Positions 1-13,027 of a stretch of DNA of 64,000 bases are shown piece by piece. A program made the position numbers and the translations under genes. Origin of the DNA: Tetradesmus obliquus (lineage: Eukaryota; Chlorophyta; Chlorophyceae; Sphaeropleales; Scenedesmaceae); NCBI GenBank assembly GCA_030272155.1, contig CP126194.1:3959501-4023500 (forward strand), in the 5' to 3' direction. The notes beneath the pieces are model-generated. The model was given only the letters and a program-made list of their open reading frames with translations. It had not been told where the DNA came from and did not search any database. Numbering within the stretch: the first letter of the stretch is position 1; each line of letters begins with the position of its first letter.

Positions 1-315
1 GCCACATGCCCAGTCTGCATCAGCTCGCAGCGACTCGTAGCTGATAATCACCACGTTGTAGCTGGCGGCTGATTTGCCTGTGCCTGCGCTGCGAAGCTGC
101 TGCTGCGCAGCCGCGCGCTCCGTGGGCGTGCCGCAGATCGCCAGCGGCCGCAGCACAGCTTCGTCAACATACTTGTTAATCTCGTGCGCCCAGTGGCCTA
201 CTAATGTCGACGGGCACACCACCAGCGACGGCAGCAGCCCGGCTGCTGCTTTGCTGCCTGCTGCAGCGGCATGCTGCTGCTGCTGCTGCTGCTGCTGCAG
301 GCCATTGGCTTGCGG

Positions 316-348
<33 letters not shown>

Positions 349-1149
349 GGCCTGGCGCTCTGCTGCGCTGGCTGCCATGATGGTGGTTGCCTGCAGGGTC
401 TTGCCCAGGCCCATGTCGTCTGCCAGCACGCCGTTGAGCCCGAAGCGCCGCAGGAAGCACAGCCAGTTGATGCCCTCCTGCTGGTAGCGACGCAGCTCAA
501 CCTATGCAGCAGCAGCAGCAGAAGCAGCAACCGCAGGGGTTACTGAGAGGGTGTGATGGTGGCTTGCTAGGCAGTGCAACATACTGCTGCTGAGATGCAC
601 ATGCACGCATCATTGGCACAGCCAACAACTAGGCTACACATTCAACAGACCTGCTTGCCACAATGCACACACAGAAGCGCGCAAGGCCTGGCTATGGCCG
701 CTGCGCGTTGCTATGGTACGGCATGCCATGCTATGCTATGCTATGCTGTGCTATGCTATGCTATTGCCCGCTCTGCTCTGCTCTGCTCTCCTCTGCTGTG
801 CTGCACCCACCTTGAGCTGCATGGGCAGGCTGTAGTCCTCCACGCGCCTATTGTCCAGCAGCTGGCTCAAGAACTCGCCATCGCGCTGCGCCTCAGCACG
901 CTGGCCCTCGTCCAGACCCACAGGCAGCGGCAGACCATGTGCCAGCGGCAGCAGCGCAGTCAGGCTGCCAAAGCACAGCGCAGCCTTGCACCGTACTGCG
1001 GGTACCGCGTCGGACATGCGGCGCAGCAGCGGGACCACAAGCATGACGGTGTAGGGCACCAGCTGCCGCTGCAGCTGCAGCACGAGGGTGGCCATCAGCT
1101 CAACGGCACCCAGCCTGCAGTGGCATGGGCAGTAATTGCAGCAGCAGCC

Positions 1150-1190
<41 letters not shown>

Positions 1191-4100
1191 CAGTGCAGAT
1201 GAGGCATGATGTGTAGCCACGTGCAGAGACCACCAGCAAGCATGCAGCATGCAGCACTGCCAACATGCTGCTGGAAGTCACGCCCTGCCTCAAGCAGTTG
1301 AGAGTAAACAGCTACCGTTTTACGCTGAAGCACCAACACTAGCTAACATATCCCATTCTTCAAGCAAGCACTCGCACACCTGCTCTGCACAGGGTTTGTG
1401 CCGTCCAGCAGCGGTACAGCCTGCTTCAGCAGCAGCGGCAGCACTGCCTCCGGCTGCGCTGCTGCCAGCGCTGCGAGGCATCGTGCTGCTGCCAACCGAA
1501 CTGCTGCATTGCTGTGCCGTAGGCAGCTGGCGAGCTGCGGCAGCAGCAGCAGCGCCTGCGGCACTAAACTGGCGTGCAGCGAAGGCACTACCACCTTCAC
1601 CACCTGCAGCACACCAAGATGAAGCGTAACTTTGTCAGACGCAGGCACTAGAAGCTGGTGCAGAAGAAGACTGCTTCCAGTGTACTGCAGGACGACACTG
1701 TGCAGCAAATGATGCTGCTTTAAGCTGCCAACACACCGAACCATACTCCCTGCATTCCAGGGTATGCACTCCTCAGCTGCCCTTCTCCAACTTTTGAAGC
1801 AATTTGCGCGCTGTAGCCACACCTCAAAGACATACATCATTTCCAGGGCATTACTCATTGTCACCACCCACCTGCATCGCATGGATGAGGCCTTGAGGGT
1901 CGCCCTCTGGTCCCCCATCCACCCCAGCAGCAGCAGCCAGCGCCCCATACATCTGGCCCCACACAGCCGGCAGCACTTCAAACAGCGCAGCACCAAAGCG
2001 GCCACACAGAGCATGCAGCGCAGCCTCTGCGCCCAGCCGCGCAGTGGCGGGCAGCGGATCCGGCTGCGCTGCTGCGCTGCCGCCTGTAGCGCTGCTGGAC
2101 AGCAGCCGCACTGCTGCAACGTCCTCTTCAGCGCTGCATGTATGACACAGCCACAAAAAGAAAAGGAAATCAGGCGACAAGCGGAGACGAAGCTGCTCGT
2201 CAAGCAGCTGGAGATGGTGAGCACGCAGGTTTGCACACGACAACGACAGCATAAAATGGAAGCCACAGGAAGCAGCTGCGCAACGTTCCTGCAAGCGTGT
2301 TTCCTGCAAGCCGGCTGTACCTGAGCCCCTCAGCAGCAGCAGCGCAGGGCGTCTCCGTGCTGTCGCCGCAGGCCATGGCGCACAGGTTCTTGACCAGCTT
2401 GTCATTTGGGCAGGGCTGCCTGCCCGTGCAGCTGGCCATGAGCTCCGCCAGTGCTGATGCGGCAACAGCCTGCAGCTCCCTGCAGCAATACATCAAAAAG
2501 ATGATATTACTACGATACTGATGCATCCGCAACCACCAGCATGCACAGCACGCACAGCAAATCAATTGATGCTGACACTCAGATGTGCACACGCCTACAG
2601 GGCTGTGTCAGAAATTATACATGTGACATGTTTTGTGCCAGCTATTTTAGCTGACATGCCTGGCTGATGTGCCTTTCAAACATCACAGAGCACCACAGCC
2701 TCCTCAACTCAACATCCACAGCACTCCAAACCCCAGCCCACCTGCAGGGCTCCTTGCGCAGGCCCGCCACACAGCACCACACAGCACCACACAGCACCAC
2801 ACAGCACCACACAGCAGCCACAGCACCACACAGCAGCCACAGCACTACACAGCAGCCACAGCACCACACAGCAGCGACAGCAGCGACAGCACCACACAGC
2901 AGCCACAGCACCACACAGCAGCCACAGCACTACACAGCAGCCACAGCACCACACAGCAGCGACAGCACCACACAGCAGCCACAGCACCACACAGCAGCCA
3001 CAGCACCACACAGCAGCCACAGCACCACACAGCACCACACAGCACCACACAGCACCACACAGCACCACACAGCAGCCACAGCATCACACAGCATCCCCTC
3101 CCTCACCTGCAGGGCTCCTTGCGCAAGCCCGCCATGAGGTTTTGTATCACGCAGTTGAGCTTGGGCGGCAGCCGCCCGCTGGCCACCACCACGGACGCAA
3201 GGACCAGGCATGCAGATGCGTGCAGGTAGGCCTCCATCAGCTGCAGGCATGTGGCAGGCAGCACAACCAGGGTTGAGGCTTGAGCGATGCAAAACCAATT
3301 AAGGCTGCAGCAAACATGTACATTTTGCCTACAGCAGCTGTGCCACACAACAAAAATTTATGTCATTGCTAACGAGCGCTGTGGAAAGATGGCCCTGTAC
3401 TGGTCAACAATCATAACCTCATCTATAAGTGGTCACAGCATTCTTACTCCAAACGCCCCATCCCTAGCGTTGCCCAACAGCAGGAACACAAGCCTTGAAT
3501 CCCATTCCACCTGTAGGTGCTGCGCGGTCGCCAGCACCGTCTGCTTGGCGACGCCCACTTCAGCGGTGTCTGCTGCTGCAGGAACGCTGCAGGCCATCTC
3601 CACGCAGCCGTCGGCAGGCAGCACATCCAGCGGCAAGTTGTTGGGAGCCTGCAGCACCACACCAACCTGCAGCAGCAGCACCATCGACGCAGCAGCAGCA
3701 GCAACAACGCTAGGTTAGCCACATCCGCACAATCAAACAGCCAGTTATCTGGGCATCCCTGAACAGGCACACGCCAGCGCCAGCCGTCACAGCCGCAGCC
3801 GTCACATACGACCATCCGCCAGCCTCCTGCCAGCAGACACAAGGCCCCACACCCCGCAACCAGCAGCTACATATACGACCGCACATAAGTGAACCAAAAC
3901 TAGCTTCGCAGCAAAGCAGCAGCGCACCTGCAGGCACGCATTCACTAGCGCGTACAGCTCCCGCCGCATCTTTGCATACAGCGGCGCCAGCTCAGCATAC
4001 GGCTCCGCAGCAGGGTACGACGGCATGCTGGCCCCCGGCGCTGACAGGTACGCTAAGCAGCTGTCCGGCAGCTGCTCCGGCACCACTGCTGAGATCGCAG

Positions 4101-6209
4101 CAGCCAGCGCAAACGTCGAGGCCTGCGCTGCATCAGCGGCAGCTGCAGCTGCTGCTGCATCAGCTGTTGCAGCTGCGTTGGCTGCTCTGCAGGCATCTGC
4201 CACGAGCTGCAGCCAGTGTAGGATGTTGAGTGAGGCTGCGATGCGGCTGCTGGAGGCGATCGCCTGCAGCTGCTGCAGCAGCAGCCCTGGCAGCAGCGGC
4301 GGCTCCTGCAAGCAGGCACAGCACAGAGCCAGCCAGACATGAGTGATGTGCTGGATGAGGCACAACACGGCAGGGCCTGCACAGAAGCCCAACCCAAGAT
4401 AGCGGGCGGTTGCTGCGTTCTGCTCTCCTGTTCAGCTGCCCTGCACAATGTCAAACAGCATTTAAAAAGCAAATCACGAATGCAATCACGCATTCTTACA
4501 GCCGCCGTCCTCTCACCTGGCCCTGCAGCTTCACACACAGCTGCCCCAGCGCCTTGCTGGCCAGCAGCCGCATGCGCACAGCAGCCTCCTGGTCCTCAGC
4601 ACCCACCCAGGCCTCAGGATCCAGCCCACTGCCAAAGCTGCCGCTGCCATTCACCCCTGAAAGGCCGCTGTAGCCAGACGCTAATCCAGGCGTGCTGGCC
4701 GCATTACTGCCTGGCTCCTGCTTGATCTTCTTGGCAGGCCGCACGCAGAGCCCTGCCTCCTCGGCGTCACTAGAGCCCCAGGCCACCAGCCTGCCTTGCA
4801 GCGGCACCACCAGCAGCGCCGTATCGAGTGGGGAGCCGCACGGCGTCGCCATGAGGTTCAGCATGCAGCACATGTCTGCAGTGGACAGGCCGTTACAGAC
4901 GTCGACAGCGCGCGCGTGCTGCAGCAGCGAAGACCACGCGCGCAGCAGCGCCTGCTGCACGCGCGCGTCTCGCTCCGTCACCATACACTGCAGCAGCAGC
5001 CGCAGCGTGGGGCCTACCACCGGCTTCAGCCACGCACCACCTGCTGCTGTTGCGTCTGCGCTCTCTGCTGCCGAACCAGCAGCAGCATCAGCAGCTGCGC
5101 CAGCTACTGCCAGCCGCCCCAGGCTCGCTGCTGCTGCCAGCCGCACCCCTGTGATGCTGTGCGACAGGAATGGCCACAGCACCGGCAGCCTGCTGGCCAG
5201 TGCTGCGTCTGCCTGGAAGCGAGCTGGCGGGCTGTACAGTGCGGCCAGCAGGCTGAGGCTGCTGCTGGTGGCCACTGAGAGCTCCTCCTCCATTGAGGAT
5301 AGCAGGTTCCACAGGATGTGCCGCAGCCGCGCAACAGCCTGCAGGAGACAGGACATGCAACAACAGCAGCTGTTGGGCTAAGCTGCTTGGGCCTCTATAA
5401 CACACAAGGCGCAAGGCAAATTGTGCCAACAATGTTCTCGTGTGCGTCAACTGCCGATATGGCAGCCAAGATCCACCTTGACGCAATGCATGCATACACT
5501 GCCAATTCCTCTACTCGAGCCCTGCACCACTGTGCCTATGCTTCTGCTGCCGCACCTGGTCGTCCTGCATCGCCAGCAGCAGCGGCGCCATCGGCACCAG
5601 CGCCTCCGCTGCTGCCGCCTGCACGCTGTCGTCCTTGTCACCCAGACCAGCCATCAGCACAGGCAGCGCGGCAGGCAGCAGCTGCTCCGCTGCTTCTGGG
5701 CGCGACGCGAGCAGGTACTTGATGCCTGCGCGCAACACCCACATCCATGGTCAAAACAAAGTGTAAGGGAATATGAGTCGTAATGCAGCTGCATGAGGGC
5801 AGGGTTTCCACACCAGATGCGCAGAAGCCGCAACAAATGCTGCTCAACACAGCTCACTCTCAACTGCTGCTGCGCTGTAACCGAACAAATAAGCAGAAAG
5901 CAAGCATGGGATACTCAACCAGACAACAACTGCCTGCATGGGCACAACGGCAAGGGCTGCCATGTAGTGCATGTGTTGAGGCGTCAAGATAACAACGTAT
6001 ATCAAAGCGAAATGACTGTCAGTGCCTGCTATAGTCGCAGCGCCAACCTCATCGCACCTGTGAATGCGCCGTGGCGCACGCTCCACTCATGGTGCTTGTG
6101 CATGCTTGACAGCAGCTCCAGCACCCGCTGCAGCGTCAGCAGCGAGGTGGGCTGCAGGGCAGCACCCAGCGCCTGCGCCGCTGTCTCGCGCACTGGCACC
6201 ACCACCTGA

Positions 6210-6251
<42 letters not shown>

Positions 6252-9200
6252 GAAGCAGCAGCGAGCAGCCAGCAGCGGCACCAGCAGAACCATGGTTGTT
6301 GTCAGCTGACTGGCGAGGCCTAGGCAAAACAGCGGCAGTTCCGCTCAGACAGACACAGAGCACAATGCTCAGCATCACTGTCTAATGCACTGTGGGCCCT
6401 GCATCGTGCACACCGCAGGCAACCACGCCCACCTGGTCTGACACGTAGTCTGCAAAGCGGTCCAGCGCCAGCACACACAGCAGGTGCATGATCATGTCCT
6501 CCAGCCACGCAGCATTGGCGCAGGCGGCTGCCTCGAAAGCGTCGGGGCTCACGAGCGCCAAGTTGCGCCGGCCTGTTGGGCAGCAGCAGCCCAAGTGAGG
6601 ACTTGACACTGCAGCATCAGTGCCTGGTAAGTTCACGAGCACGGTAGCCACCGCGTGTTGCACAACACTGCATGCATGCAGCTGTCTCGGGGTGCCAAGG
6701 GCTAGTCATCTCCATATAACCTCTGGCACGCTGTCAGCCGCATCAGCCGCATCACGCAGCCCACGCCAAGGACATCACAACAAGCCGCTGCACCTGTGTA
6801 CATACTGCCGCATACTGCCGACTGCTGCTTTTGGCACAGCAGCTGCCCATCACCTCACTACATAAGGCCTTGCCAGCTGCCGACACACCAGCGCCGCCTG
6901 CTACAGCCCCACTGCTCTCACCTGCTCCGCCTGGCGAGGCCCAGCCTGACGTGGCATCCGCAAGCGGCGCCTCAACTGCTGCTGCTGCTGCCTGTTCCCT
7001 CAGCAGCTCCCGCAGCCCTGCTGCTGCGCCGTGCCGCACTGACCAGGCTGGGTTAAGGATGTCCACGCAGAGCTGGTCTGCCACGCGCTGGAAGGGCCAG
7101 GCGCCCGTTTCAATGTTGTGCCACTGCAGCGCGCGGCGCAGTCAAAACAGGTGATGCGTCACATGACACAGGAGAAGCGAACAGTAATGAGCAGCCGTTT
7201 CACAACAGGCTCCACAGCACACCACTGACACAAACTGACAGGCAGCTTGCAGGAAGCTCACAACTCACAGCAGCAAAGCACTACGTACTAAATTTAGGTG
7301 AAGCAGCAAGCAAGCGCAGCACAGTGTGTTGTGGCAGCGCACTCACCTCCTCCATGTCTTGCTCTGCAGCCTGCTCATCTGTCAACACGCTGACAGCGCC
7401 AGCGCCTGCTGCACCGCCTGCTGCTGCTGCTGCAGCTGCTGCATGCTTGAGGGGCGAGGCTGGGCTGGCTTCCCTGCTGCCTGCTGCTGAGCCTGCTCGC
7501 TCGCCAGACACCAGCTCAGCCACCTGCAGCGCAAGCAACAGCAAACACACAGCTTTGCGCACACAACATGGCATTGAGGAGAGCAACTGCGTTGTTCCTG
7601 CATTGACACTGCCACTATGCAGGGGGTCAGGTGCTGACCTTCCTGGACACGATACATGCTGGCTGCAGGGGCAACTCAAATGGCTGCCAACACACAGCTG
7701 CAGCTGCGGCAGCCCTTTTGATGCTGTGCTCCCGCCCTTGCGCTGCATTGAAGCACAAGTTCTGCTATTGAGACAGCATTCTGCATGCTCGCCAGTCTGC
7801 TGCTGAGCATGCCTGCTACTCACCCTGCCCTTAGCATCCAACGCGCCAGGCTTACTAGACTCCTGCCTGCCTAGCGCCTTCGCCTTGCGCTTCAACTTGT
7901 TGCGCTCGCGCGCACTGATGATGCTCTCACTGCGCAGCAGGCTGGCTGCAGCCTGCTTGCTCTCCGGGGGCGTCGCGGAGCGAGCCTTGCTGCCGCTGCC
8001 GCTGTCGCCCCTGTTGCTGCTGCCAGCTCTGCTGCGAGGCCTGGCAACTGGAGCTTCTAGCGCTGCTTCAATATCCTCTTCGCCTACGAGCTCATCCGTG
8101 TTCATGACGTCATCCAAGCCCTTGCCGCCAAAACCCTTGCCTAGGCCTGCGCAGACGCACCAAGCGAAGCAATTGTGGACAGCACCAGCAGCGTTAGTGC
8201 AGCATATGTTGTGCAAGTGCGATGTAGGAGCAGCTCAGAAACAGGGCCGTTCCTTCACGTGCTGCTGATACCCGACTGTCGCTCCACGACTGATGTCCGC
8301 GCGCCTTGCTGCAGTTGGGCGTACAGAGGAGTGACGTGACGTGTGCAGCATTATGCAAGCACAGCAGCAACAAAGCTGGCCAGACAGCAACATGCACTGC
8401 CTGCTGCAATTGATTGGTGGGCATGCCATGCCACACCTAGCACTGCTGCTGCTGCTGCTGCTGCTGCTTGCGAGCGCTGCGCTGCTTCTGCTTCAGCATA
8501 CTGCCGGCAGCATATGCACTGCCGCTGCAGCCACCACGCAGCTGCCATGGGTGTGCGGCTACTGCAACTGCCCCCACTGCAGCGTGCCGTAAGCTTACCC
8601 AGGCGCTCGCGCATCTGCTGCCGCTGCTTTGCAACTCGCTCTGCCAGCGGCAAAGAGCTGTCAACTACGTCATACTCCTGCAATGGCAGCAGTAACAGCA
8701 GCAGCAGCAGCAGCAGGTCACGTACTTCAAACTGCTTCCAAGCAAGTACTGCTGCCAAGGCTTGTGCAACCTGTGTTGCGAAGCGGGGAAGCACGTGACA
8801 GCTGTTGCTGCATACGGCAACACCAGCAGCAGCACACCGTATGACATGAGCAACTCAGCTGCTGGATGTATGCTGCAGATAGGTCAGCAGTGCGTTTTTA
8901 CCCGGGAGGCATCAGCACAAGGTGCTGCGAGCAGCACCGACACACTGCATGCTGTACCTGTGTTGTCCTGCAAGCGTGTCACGCGCGGATTCAAGTGCAG
9001 GCCCACAGCAGCATGGGCCATCAAGCTGCTGCGCTGCCATGAACTACTGGTACACTTGACTGTTACACTCACCTGGCCGCCAGACGCCAGCAATGGCTGC
9101 CCCTTCCTCAGAACACGATCCAGGTCAAACGCTGGCAGCAGCACATGCACCTGGTAGCTAGGCCCCTGCTGCAGCTGCTGCTCCACACTGCCATTTGTGT

Positions 9201-9689
9201 TCGGCAGCGCCTCTGCAAGCTGCTGAACACTGTGGTGTGGGAAAGCTTCTGCCAAGCGACCCAGGGTGCCAGCTGCTGCTACACGGGTGTCCCAGCTGCT
9301 GCTGTACAGCAGTGCATGCACCTGCAAGGGGGTAGCGGCCAATTTCAGTAAAGCTGGCTAGCATGGGCCGTCAAAGCATACACTGACGCAATGATGAAAC
9401 GAAACACACAGCAGGAGCGTGCTTCAGGAGCTGTTCTTGAGTGCCATTGCCAGTCACCTTGCGGGAGATGGGCACCAGCTGCGAGGGGTGCGCTTTGGCG
9501 ATCTCGCATATCTGCTGTGAAGCAGCTTTCCTTGTGCTCTCGTTATTGCCTGTAATACCGGGGAAATTCGTGCCGTGCCGAGTCAGCTGCAACAGTCCCG
9601 TTCTGCTGTCCAGGCGATTGGTGGGGGCAGCAGTCAGCGGACTCACTCTCGAGCAGCTTTAGCAACTTTGTGAGCCTGGATGAAGCCAT
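1..9689 (-). CDS. BTAF1: BTAF1/Mot1, TBP-associated SNF2 ATPase (3' part outside window)
   Basis: Mot1/BTAF1 is a nuclear Swi2/Snf2 ATPase that strips TATA-binding protein from DNA. Nineteen exons join without phase breaks: 9647-9689, 9458-9549, 9073-9321, 8599-8677, 7824-8146, 7347-7523, 6922-7123, 6433-6572, 6058-6205, 5556-5725, 4517-5338, 3928-4305, 3511-3666, 3107-3240, 2321-2479, 1872-2133, 1380-1603, 811-1114 and 1-501, giving 1521 codons. The start [14 protein letters not shown] (ATG at 9689) and the following [14 protein letters not shown] match the family N-terminus. HEAT-repeat motifs follow ([44 protein letters not shown]). The ATPase begins near residue 1355 with [11 protein letters not shown]; motif I DMGLGKT lies at about 1383-1389, then [17 protein letters not shown]. 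An alanine/glutamine-rich insert separates motifs I and Ia. The helicase C-terminal lobe lies beyond base 1. Identification is firm; individual splice sites are manual. Confidence 0.95.
718..798. repeat. Pentanucleotide arrays in a BTAF1 intron
   Basis: The intron between the BTAF1 exons at 811-1114 and 1-501 holds short tandem runs of CTATG followed by runs of CTCTG on the + strand. They are simple repeats with no coding role that I can see. Confidence 0.8.
2739..2766. repeat. Copy of the donor end of BTAF1 exon 14
   Basis: About 28 bases here repeat the 3' end of BTAF1 exon 14 with its splice donor (real copy at 3105-3132), with one mismatch. The copy lies 366 bp away, inside the intron that follows that exon. 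The minisatellite at 2767-3090 fills the space between. Confidence 0.8.
2767..3090. repeat. CACACAGCAC-type minisatellite in a BTAF1 intron
   Basis: A degenerate minisatellite is built from CAGCACCACACAG and CAGCCACAGCACCACACAG variants, with some units carrying CAGCGACAG. It makes long open frames of repetitive Thr/Gln/His or Trp/Cys peptides on both strands, which are artefacts. It is bounded by two copies of the exon 14 edge, and its first unit resembles the sequence just inside the copied edge. Confidence 0.9.
6208..6252. repeat. CAG run beside a BTAF1 splice acceptor
   Basis: An almost pure CAG run on the + strand abuts the 3' splice site of the BTAF1 exon at 6058-6205. On the sense strand it reads CTG, so it sits where a polypyrimidine tract would be. 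Confidence 0.8.
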
Positions 9690-11533
9690 GCTGAGTCAAA
9701 CAACAGGCCTAGCCGGTCATCCTGTGCATGTGCCCATCTCGACCAACAGTACTGTCTCCATCTTGCTGCTCAGCAGTGCTGATGGGTGCTCTTGCGTTGC
9801 AGCATATGTCTTGTACAATGTACGTCACAACAGTAGTGCCCAGTGTCACACACACCCTTGGGGGCCTGCTCAGCAGTGCTGTACTGAGTTCGTTGTTGAT
9901 GGCAGTGTGACAACAGCTGACGCATGACGCTGCTGATGACGAACTTCAGAACCCTATTGATGTTACTCCTGGCCAGCGGTAAGTGAAAGCACCTCAATTT
10001 CTCTCAACTCACATGCTGCACTACTGGGTTGAATTTTTCTGGTGCACCCCAGATGGACTGCTTGTCACATGTCGCATAAGCGAGTGCCAGCATGGTGCTT
10101 GGAGGTCCGACATGCGTGTGTTGCAAACCTCCCGCAACTGTTTGTGTAGTGTCACATGTAGCAAGCCAGCAGGAACCATGCCCAAGTACACAGCAGCATG
10201 TGTCTGCCATAATGGTGCCTGCAAGCGATGCAACTGACTCGAGCGGCAGCCATTACTGGTCAAGCAGGTGCCACCTCAGTGAGGGTACCCTAACCGTAGG
10301 TGACCTACGCAGATGGCGCAGCTGCTGTTTTACAAGTATGAGCTGCAACCCATGTAAGCTGCAGGATAGTACATCCACACCAGCTTTATGGTAAGCTTAC
10401 GCACACTGCAAAGTTAGGTGGCTCAGGTACTACCTGTAGTACTACTTTTAGCACGTGCTCTGGATGTTTCGCTACCACCAGTTGGCATGCAGCCGGCTGT
10501 GATTGCACTGGCTGCCAGGAGGTAGCAGCCTAGGAGCTTGTGCAGCATGAAGAGCCACTGCCTGATGCGCTTGCAAGGCGCTGTTTGGCACATGGGCCGC
10601 CTGCAACAGCTTGAGACGCTCTGCTGATCAGCTACACATCCAGCAGTAGACACATCAAGCAGTAGACGCCACGCCCCACAGAAAGCATTTCTTTTTTTTA
10701 CGCAACTGCAGTGGATGCACAGGCCACAAATAGCAGGCCTACATAGGCAGGACCTGCTGTTTGACTTTGTCACGTACAAAGCAGTGTGCTGTTTGGTGGT
10801 GGGCGGGCCAGAACAGCAATCTGGACGCATGTTTTGCAAGTGTGCGAGTATAGATAGACAGAAGGAAGGCAGATGTACCTGTGCTGCATACCTACGACGC
10901 ACACACGTGTGTGTGGGCCATTGTAGAACAAGACGGTGCACCTTTATGTATGGTGTGCATGCTGCTGCAATTGTCTTGCTGCCTTTGCTGAAGATGGCGT
11001 GTGTGTGATTACAACACCAAGTTACTCAGCGTAATGATTGATGAATTACAAGCTCATCACTTTCATCACTTGCATACGGCATGGCACAGGTGTGAGTATG
11101 TGTGTGCATACCAATGGGTTGGCCTATGTCACTGACTGAGATGATCTCCAGCAGACTGGCCAACCTGATCAGCAGCAGCAGCTTGTCCAGCCTCCGAGAC
11201 CTGTTGTTATTGAAAGACTGTTGAAAAGCTGTGCTTGCTTAATTTCGGTTGTACAACCATTTTCAGCGCTATCCGGTTTGTGCAAATCCCGCTCCGGCCC
11301 GGCTGCGGCACCAGCTCCGGAGGAGCTGCGGTGCCAGTTTCCTCTTGTCCACTAAACCTCTCGACCTGGCTAGCCGAATTGCAGCTAAACCAAGCTATAT
11401 AACTCGAAGAGTTTTCCTAGAGCTATCACTTACCTCTATTAGCAGTTGCAAGTCGGTCGGTGCCTCTAAGTCATCTCCCGCCCTCAGACACAGACACGGA
11501 ACGGTGCAACTTTCGAAGCCAACAGCAAACAGG
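9690..11533. other. Intergenic region between BTAF1 and the first cysteine-rich gene
   Basis: No gene is recognised. It is the shared upstream region of two divergent genes, BTAF1 (start at 9689, minus) and the cysteine-rich gene (start at 11534, plus). From about 10,380 onward it belongs to the left arm of the large inverted duplication. The open frames here have no family resemblance. Confidence 0.6.
11304..11402 (+). promoter_or_regulatory. Hairpin and TATA-like box upstream of cysteine-rich gene, copy 1
   Basis: An inverted repeat (GGCACCAGCTCC facing GGAGCTGCGGTGCC) lies at 11,304-11,335, and a TATATAA-like element at about 11,396-11,402, roughly 135 bases before the ATG. A diverged form of the hairpin, with a TATAG motif, precedes the second copy near 16,025-16,055 and 15,956. 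Survival in both arms suggests promoter function; no factor can be named. Confidence 0.45.
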
Positions 11534-13027
11534 ATGATGTCCCGGAAGGTGAGGTGCTTGGATGTGATGTATATTCATTGTGATAGACAGCTATGGCCGC
11601 TTGGGATGCTGGCCGCAGTGCAAGATTCATTTGCTTCATTTGCAGCGCTAAGCATGCATGCAAGAGTCGAGCAGGGTCAGCTCCGTTCAGCTTAGACAAT
11701 CATTCGATTCAAGCATTGTACTTATACTTCTTCCATCTGCTGCTTTGCAGGTCCTGTGCCTGGCCCTGGTGGCTCTGGCATTCTGCAGCAGCGCACATGG
11801 TGAGTTGACAGTTGTGATAATCAACATGCAGGCTTCGTTTAGCAGAGCTGCACGATCGAGCGGCGTCAAGAAGACATCGATTAGCAAGCTGCAATTATGC
11901 CTGGTGCTGGTTCACCGTATATGTAAGTGGTGGCCTCTGCTGTGTGCAGCTTGCCTGGTGCTGCAGCGCAAATGTGACCAGCCTTGGGACAGGTTGCTCT
12001 TGTGCAGTCTCAAAGCAAAAGCATCTCTATCTGTGTACCCGGCTAACATGTGCTGCGCTGTCTGTGCACCTGTGTCTGCCCCAGCCTTTGCTGCAGTAGC
12101 AGAAGGCGATGCCAGCGAGCTGTCCAGCACCGGCCACGTCATCATGACCATGGCCAACCCCTCTGCGCCCCCCACCGCCACCGCAGCCGAGCCCAAGGTG
12201 CTGCTGTCGCTGCCGCGGCTGTCGCTGGACCTGGGCATCACCGGCAAGAAGGTGCCGCTGCTCAGCGTGGCCGACGCGCCCTGCAAGAAGCTGTGCAAGA
12301 ACAAGTGCGAGATCAACATGGAGAAGACCTGCCTCAACGTGACGCTGCCAAAGAAGGTGAGCCAGCCGGCCAGCAGCCACCTGTATACTTTATGTCCAGT
12401 GGAAGCACTGTATGTGCTGCTGCAAGTGTGCACAGCTGCTGCCTGCAAGTATGTATGTATGCAGTGTGCTGCAGTCGATGCCAGGCAGGCTGCCGTCTCA
12501 TTAGAAGCAGCAGTGCCTAATGCCTGCCCCGCCCCGCCTGTCCTGCCTGCTCTCAGGACTGCAAGCTTGGCAGCAAGACCATCACCAAGAAGTTTTGTGA
12601 GAAGCGCTGCAAGCCCAGCCTGGACCTGTCGCTGCCAGCCCTGCACCTGCCCAAGCTGCCCACCACACTGCCAGCCAACGCCAACCCCTCCACACCACCA
12701 GCAGCAGTGCAGGCCGCCGCTGCCTCTCAGGATGCGCAGGGGCTTGCCGGCAGCGCCATCAGCGCCCTGCAGGGCCTGGTTGCTGACAAGCTGCCCAAGC
12801 TTGACGTGGATGTGGCCTGCCGCGATGTGTGCATTGAGGTGCCCATTGTGCTGCCTGAGCTGGAGTGCAGCGAGAGCAGCAAGGTCGTGGAGAAGTGCAC
12901 AGTTGTGCCTGAGAAGTCCTGCAAGGAGGAGTGCGTGTGCCTGCCCAAGAAGAGCCTCACGCTCAGCCTGCCCAAGAAGCCAGCACTGTCTGTGTCTGCC
13001 AGCGTTGACAGCAAGGTTGATGGTTAG
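11534..13027 (+). CDS. Secreted cysteine-rich protein, copy 1
   Basis: I do not recognise the family. Four exons (11534-11548, 11751-11799, 12085-12356, 12557-13027) keep phase and give 268 residues. The N-terminus MMSRKVLCLALVALAFCSSA is a clear signal peptide, probably cleaved after Ala-His-Ala. The mature part has spaced cysteine clusters (CKKLCKNKCEINMEKTC, CKLGSKTITKKFCEKRCK, CRDVCIEVP and CKEECVCLPKK) alternating with segments rich in Ser-Leu-Pro and Lys-Lys. This suggests a disulfide-bonded extracellular or wall protein, which is inference. No membrane anchor follows the signal peptide. TGTAA at 13136-13140 may be its polyadenylation signal. The second copy lies inverted at 14315-15834. 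Confidence 0.85.

Noticed and set aside
751-1293. Poly-Ala, poly-Cys and poly-Leu proteins around CAG/CTG runs
   Set aside because: Triplet runs are open in all six frames. The real coding parts are BTAF1 exons in one defined frame.
2642-3298. Long Trp/Cys/Val-rich or Thr/Gln/His-rich open frames on both strands
   Set aside because: They are translations of the intronic minisatellite and have no non-repeat content.
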